Assembly (NCBI RefSeq): GCF_001625215.2
Contig: NC_030383.2
Span: 59,944,949-60,008,948 of the forward strand
DNA length: 64,000 nt
Source of the DNA: Daucus carota subsp. sativus
Lineage: Eukaryota > Streptophyta > Magnoliopsida > Apiales > Apiaceae
Direction: 5' to 3'
This document shows positions 61,654 to 64,000 of this stretch, piece by piece (the stretch's first letter is position 1; each line of letters opens with the position of its first letter). The notes beneath the pieces were generated by a model. That model worked only from the letters and a program-made list of their open reading frames with translations. It was not told the DNA's origin and made no database searches. Both the position numbers and the translations under genes were made by a program.

Positions 61654-62846
61654 TCAATATATATATATAAAGGAGGATGCGGGCGTCTCTGGAATTGTTC
61701 GATTCATTCTTCTGATTTTTCTCAAATTTCGGATAGAAAATATATTTATAATTCAAAAATAAGGTTCAAGAATTCTAAAAGTAATACAACTCTTTTCTTA
61801 TTGAATTCTAAAGATGATATAATTCTTTTTCTTTTTATTTACTACTTCTTATTGAATTCTAAAGATGATACAATTCTTTTCTCTTTGAATTCTAAAGGTA
61901 ATACAATTTTTTTCTTACTTAAGAATCCTAAAAGGAGTAGGATTATATTTATTTAAATTAACAATCATAGATAAAATACAATTTATATTTAGGATTTGTA
62001 GGGGATATACGTACGATTTTTATTTTCGATTTAGTCTTATAATTTTCTTAAATTTCGAATAGAAAATAAAGGATTGTAAAGATAATAATCATTAAAAAAA
62101 ACTCATAGCAAAAAAATTAGTAACATAAAAGAATAATAATTTTTAACTAATAAATAGGAATCAAAAAATAAAAATAAATAACAAATAAAATAATATATAT
62201 AAAATATGAATCATATATTGATTTTTTTATTTTTTTTAACGTAATTGATTTTATGATAATGTAAATAATTCTTGATTAGTATTGTGTTTGACGGGCACGG
62301 GAGGCGGCCCAAACTAATTTTTATCTAAATAATAATAAATTGTCTATTTGTATTATGTTTGGCATGAAAGTAGCTAAAATAATTTTTTATCTATGTTATA
62401 ATATTATTATTTTTTGTTAAAACGGGACCACAGTTTAAAATACTTTTTATCCAATTATAATCTTTAATTTTATCATAATTAGAATAATTTTTATTACTAT
62501 TGTGTTTGACAGTAAGGCGACTCAAACTAATATCTAAATTATTATGTTTTCTTATTAATATTGTGTTTGACAAGGTAGCGGCTCAAACTAATTTCGATCT
62601 AAATTATAATATTTAATTTTATCATAAAAATAATAATTATGGATTAATATTGTTTTTGACGGCAGGGTGTTTGAACTAATTTTATTATTAGTATTGTGTT
62701 TGACAGAATGACCACTTAAAAAAAATTTATGCCAATTATAATATTTTTTTATTTGTGATATGTTTAACGGGAAGATGACTCAAAATAATTTTTATGCTAT
62801 TATAATACGGATTCATATCAAAATTTATCACGCCGCCGCGAAGCGT
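61654..62846 (+). mobile_element. Helitron-like element with internal tandem repeats
   Basis: Begins TCAATATATATATATAAAGG, like the other two Helitron 5' ends here, and reaches a GC-rich CGCCGCCGCGAAGCG hairpin-like end at 62831-62845 without a clear CTAG. Inside, units built on TATTGTGTTTGACGG, then GGCGGCCCAAACTAATTTTTAT repeat at intervals of about 60-110 bp. No coding sequence. Confidence 0.55.
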
Positions 62847-64000
62847 ATATATATATATATATAAAGGAGAATGCGGTCGTCTCTAGAATTGCTCGATTTA
62901 GTCTTCTAATTTTTCTAATTTTATTTAATATTTTTATTGAAATCTAAAGATGACACAATTCTTTTCTTATTTAATAATCCTAAAAGAATTAGGATTATTC
63001 TTTTCTTTTTTATTTGATATTTCTTATTGAATTCTAAAGATGACACAATTCTTTTCTTATTTAGTAATCCTAAAAGAAATAGGATTATGTTTAAAAAATC
63101 AGGTTCAAAGATTCCAAAAGTTAATACAATTCTTTTCCTTTTGGATTATAAAGATAATGCAATTCTTTTCTTATTTAGTTATCCTAAAAAGAGTAGGATT
63201 ATATTTATTTAAACTAACAATCACATATAAAATACAATTTATATTTAAGATTTGTAAGGTAATACGTACAATTTTTATTATTAATTTAGTCTTATAATTT
63301 TTTCTAAATTTCGTACAGAAAATAAAGGATTGTAAAGATAATAATCATTAAAAAACACTAATAGCAAAAAAATTGTAAAATAGGATATATAAAATAGGAA
63401 ATATATATTGATTTTATAATAATGTAAATGATTCTTGATTAGTATTGCGTTTGACGGGCGCGGGAGACGGCCCAAACCAATTTTTATTTAAATAATAATA
63501 AATTTTCTATTAGTATTATGTTTGACGGAAAGGTGGCTAATATAATTTTTTATCTATGTTATAATATTTGTTTTTTAAAACGGTACCACAATTCAAAATA
63601 ATTTTTATCCAATTATAGTTATAATTTAAAAAATCAACTTGAAGGATTCCAAAAGTTAATACAATTTTTTTTTTCGAATTCTAGAGGTAATACATTTTTT
63701 TTATTATTTAGGAATGCCAAAAGTAATATGATTATATATATATTTAAACTAATAATCATAGATAAAATACAATTTATATTTCAGATTTGTAAGGTAATAC
63801 GTACAATTTTTATTTCCGATTTAGTCTTATAATTTTCTTAAATTTCGAATAGAAAATAAAGGATTGTAAAGATAATAATCATTAAAAAACTAATACCAAA
63901 AATATTAGAACCATAAAAGAATAATAATTTTAAACTAATAAAAGGAGTCAAAAAATAAAAATAATTAACATATAAAATAATACATATAAAATAGGAATCA
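62847..64000 (+). mobile_element. Second tandem copy of the same Helitron-like element (runs off the window)
   Basis: Starts at TATATATATATAAAGGAGAATGCGG immediately after the hairpin of the previous copy. It repeats the same order of blocks (TTCTAATTTTTCTAATTTTA, GACACAATTCTTTTCTTATTTA, GTTTGACGGGCGCGGGAGACGG). The 63630-64000 part repeats the block again. The end is outside the window. Confidence 0.5.

Overview
The window is plant nuclear DNA: it is AT-rich, its genes have many introns, and it is dense in MITEs, CACTA elements, Helitrons and one Mutator-like element. The proteins fit a eudicot of the mint family (Lamiaceae, possibly Salvia-like). This placement is inferred from the style of the terpene synthases and was not tested by a search. 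Exon models below were built by hand from protein similarity, splice sites and phase; none is backed by transcripts. Layout: the 3' end of a ubiquitin-activating E1 gene (+, 2-490) is followed by a tandem array of four class I terpene synthase genes, all on the minus strand: TPS1 (1767-4561), TPS2 (7375-9785), TPS3 (20784-23015) and TPS4 (28929-31361). TPS1-3 have seven phase-consistent coding exons giving 550, 550 and 551 residues, with RRx8W, RDR, DDxxD and DDxxTxxxE motifs, and begin only 13 residues before RRx8W, so they carry no obvious plastid transit peptide. TPS4 has a 4-bp insertion in exon 3 and is probably a pseudogene. Two further TPS fragments lie in the array, one of them inverted. 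Between TPS genes sit decayed copies of a composite segment: the 3' part of an HSP20-like, tail-anchored gene resembling RTM2 (+) followed by double-stranded RNA-binding domain exons of a DRB gene (-). A shortened DRB gene (DRB-A, 37621-40865) follows. Then come an STP-type sugar/H+ symporter (44184-47834), a full three-domain DRB gene (DRB-B, 49162-53282) and a cobalamin-independent methionine synthase gene (54124-59347) with a possible upstream plastid-transit exon at 60505-60614. The end of the window is tandem Helitron-like repeat DNA. How it fits together: the array seems to have grown by segmental duplication of an ancestral block with RTM2-like, DRB and TPS genes, followed by decay. Transposons then reworked it. 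The clearest case is a 1.36-kb Pack-MULE-like element carrying pieces of host genes, inserted 11 bp upstream of the TPS1 start codon so that TPS1 is now about 1.4 kb from its ancestral promoter. Methionine synthase and the sugar carrier are housekeeping or transport genes with no visible functional link to terpene synthesis.
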